The notes beneath the pieces are model-generated. The model did no database searches, was not told the DNA's origin, and saw only the letters and a list, made by a program, of their open reading frames with translations. Below, in pieces: positions 63,823 to 64,000 of a stretch of DNA of 64,000 nucleotides. How positions within the stretch are numbered: the stretch's first letter is position 1; each line of letters opens with the position of its first letter. Location of the stretch: assembly GCA_002360495.1 (NCBI GenBank), contig DEQO01000125.1, positions 45,356 to 109,355 on the forward strand, in the 5' to 3' direction. The position numbers were made by a program, and so were the translations under genes. This stretch comes from Flavobacteriales bacterium UBA3364 (GTDB lineage Bacteria > Bacteroidota > Bacteroidia > Flavobacteriales_F > PHOS-HE28).

Positions 63823-64000
63823 TCAGTTCCAGGTGCTCAGGCGCTCAGAGCCAAGAACGGTTCCGACCCGTGCGAGGATCTCGGGCGTGAGCTTGTCCTG
63901 CGCTTCCACGGCGCTCAGGTTCTCCTCCAACTGATGTGCTTTGCTGGCGCCCAGGATCACTGTGCTTACACGTTGGTTCTTCAGGCACCAGGCAATGGCG
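63823..64000 (-). CDS. Aldo/keto reductase, C-terminal part (runs off the right edge)
   Basis: Only the last 58 residues are inside the window: AIAWCLKNQRVSTVILGASK, then AHQLEENLSAVEAQDKLTPE and an ending LSTWN before the TGA at 63823-63825. The WCL-N--VSTVILGAS--QLEENL stretch is the nucleotide-binding and C-terminal region of NADPH-dependent aldo/keto reductases of the Kv-beta/YghZ type. The catalytic Asp-Tyr-Lys-His residues lie outside the window, so activity and start cannot be judged. On the minus strand, upstream of the sorting-tail remnant. Confidence 0.85.
   Translation of the reverse strand, partial: AIAWCLKNQRVSTVILGASKAHQLEENLSAVEAQDKLTPEILARVGTVLGSERLSTWN

Noticed and set aside
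63663..63890. Plus-strand open frame near the right end
   Set aside because: It is antisense to the aldo/keto reductase end and the sorting-tail remnant and has no motif.

Overview
The window reads as a chromosomal piece of a high-G+C member of the Bacteroidota, most likely Flavobacteriales or a close relative. The evidence is: five complete cell-surface proteins with type IX secretion sorting tails (type A Por-type or type B gliding-motility-associated) plus two further type B-tailed giants or tail remnants; a GldL-like membrane hairpin protein; DUF2480 next to a SUF operon; Bacteroidota-style -7 promoter boxes (TANNTTTG and a TANNTTCG variant); and few recognisable Shine-Dalgarno sequences. 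There is no rRNA, no CRISPR array, no prophage and no recognisable insertion sequence. One tRNA (Ala, GGC) is present.

Layout. 1-5.0 kb: a giant type B T9SS protein with an IgGFc-binding-like head. 5.0-6.9 kb: omega-amidase plus kynurenine/glutamine-type aminotransferase. 7.5-11.1 kb: sdhCAB (complex II). 11.3-15.1 kb: small hypothetical and membrane proteins around an aminopeptidase P. 15.2-17.7 kb: a type A surface protein and a small sorting-domain-like ORF. 18.2-22.3 kb: a LytTR regulator, a beta-propeller LytS-type sensor kinase and a lipoprotein. 22.4-28.2 kb: a helical-repeat protein, ThiL, a GT-C membrane enzyme, and an SPFH protein with a small partner.

28.5-36.3 kb: a SUF iron-sulfur operon (A-type carrier, sufB, C, D, S, E, a SufT-like DUF59 protein, DUF2480) interrupted by a four-helix-bundle gene, a DUF2199 gene and several different palindromic repeats. 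36.4-44.5 kb: a secreted zinc protease, purF and an SBBP/PKD type B giant. 44.5-58.8 kb: kynurenine-pathway genes (3-hydroxyanthranilate dioxygenase, ACMSD, an atypical SDR and an aminomuconate-semialdehyde-type dehydrogenase) separated by three related type A surface proteins, a small secreted protein and an OmpR-type two-component system. 58.8-62.9 kb: a tandem SiaB-like protein with a 44-residue ORF behind it, divergent from a fusion of an HD phosphohydrolase domain to polyphosphate kinase 1. 63.4-64 kb: tRNA-Ala, a sorting-tail remnant and the 3' end of an aldo/keto reductase that runs off the window.

The metabolic genes fit an aerobic heterotroph that oxidises succinate and degrades tryptophan through 3-hydroxyanthranilate. 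The most unusual items are the HD-PPK1 fusion with its divergent SiaB-like neighbour, the repeat-riddled SUF operon with its two inserted genes, and -7 boxes lying 4-6 nt from start codons, which suggests leaderless mRNAs.
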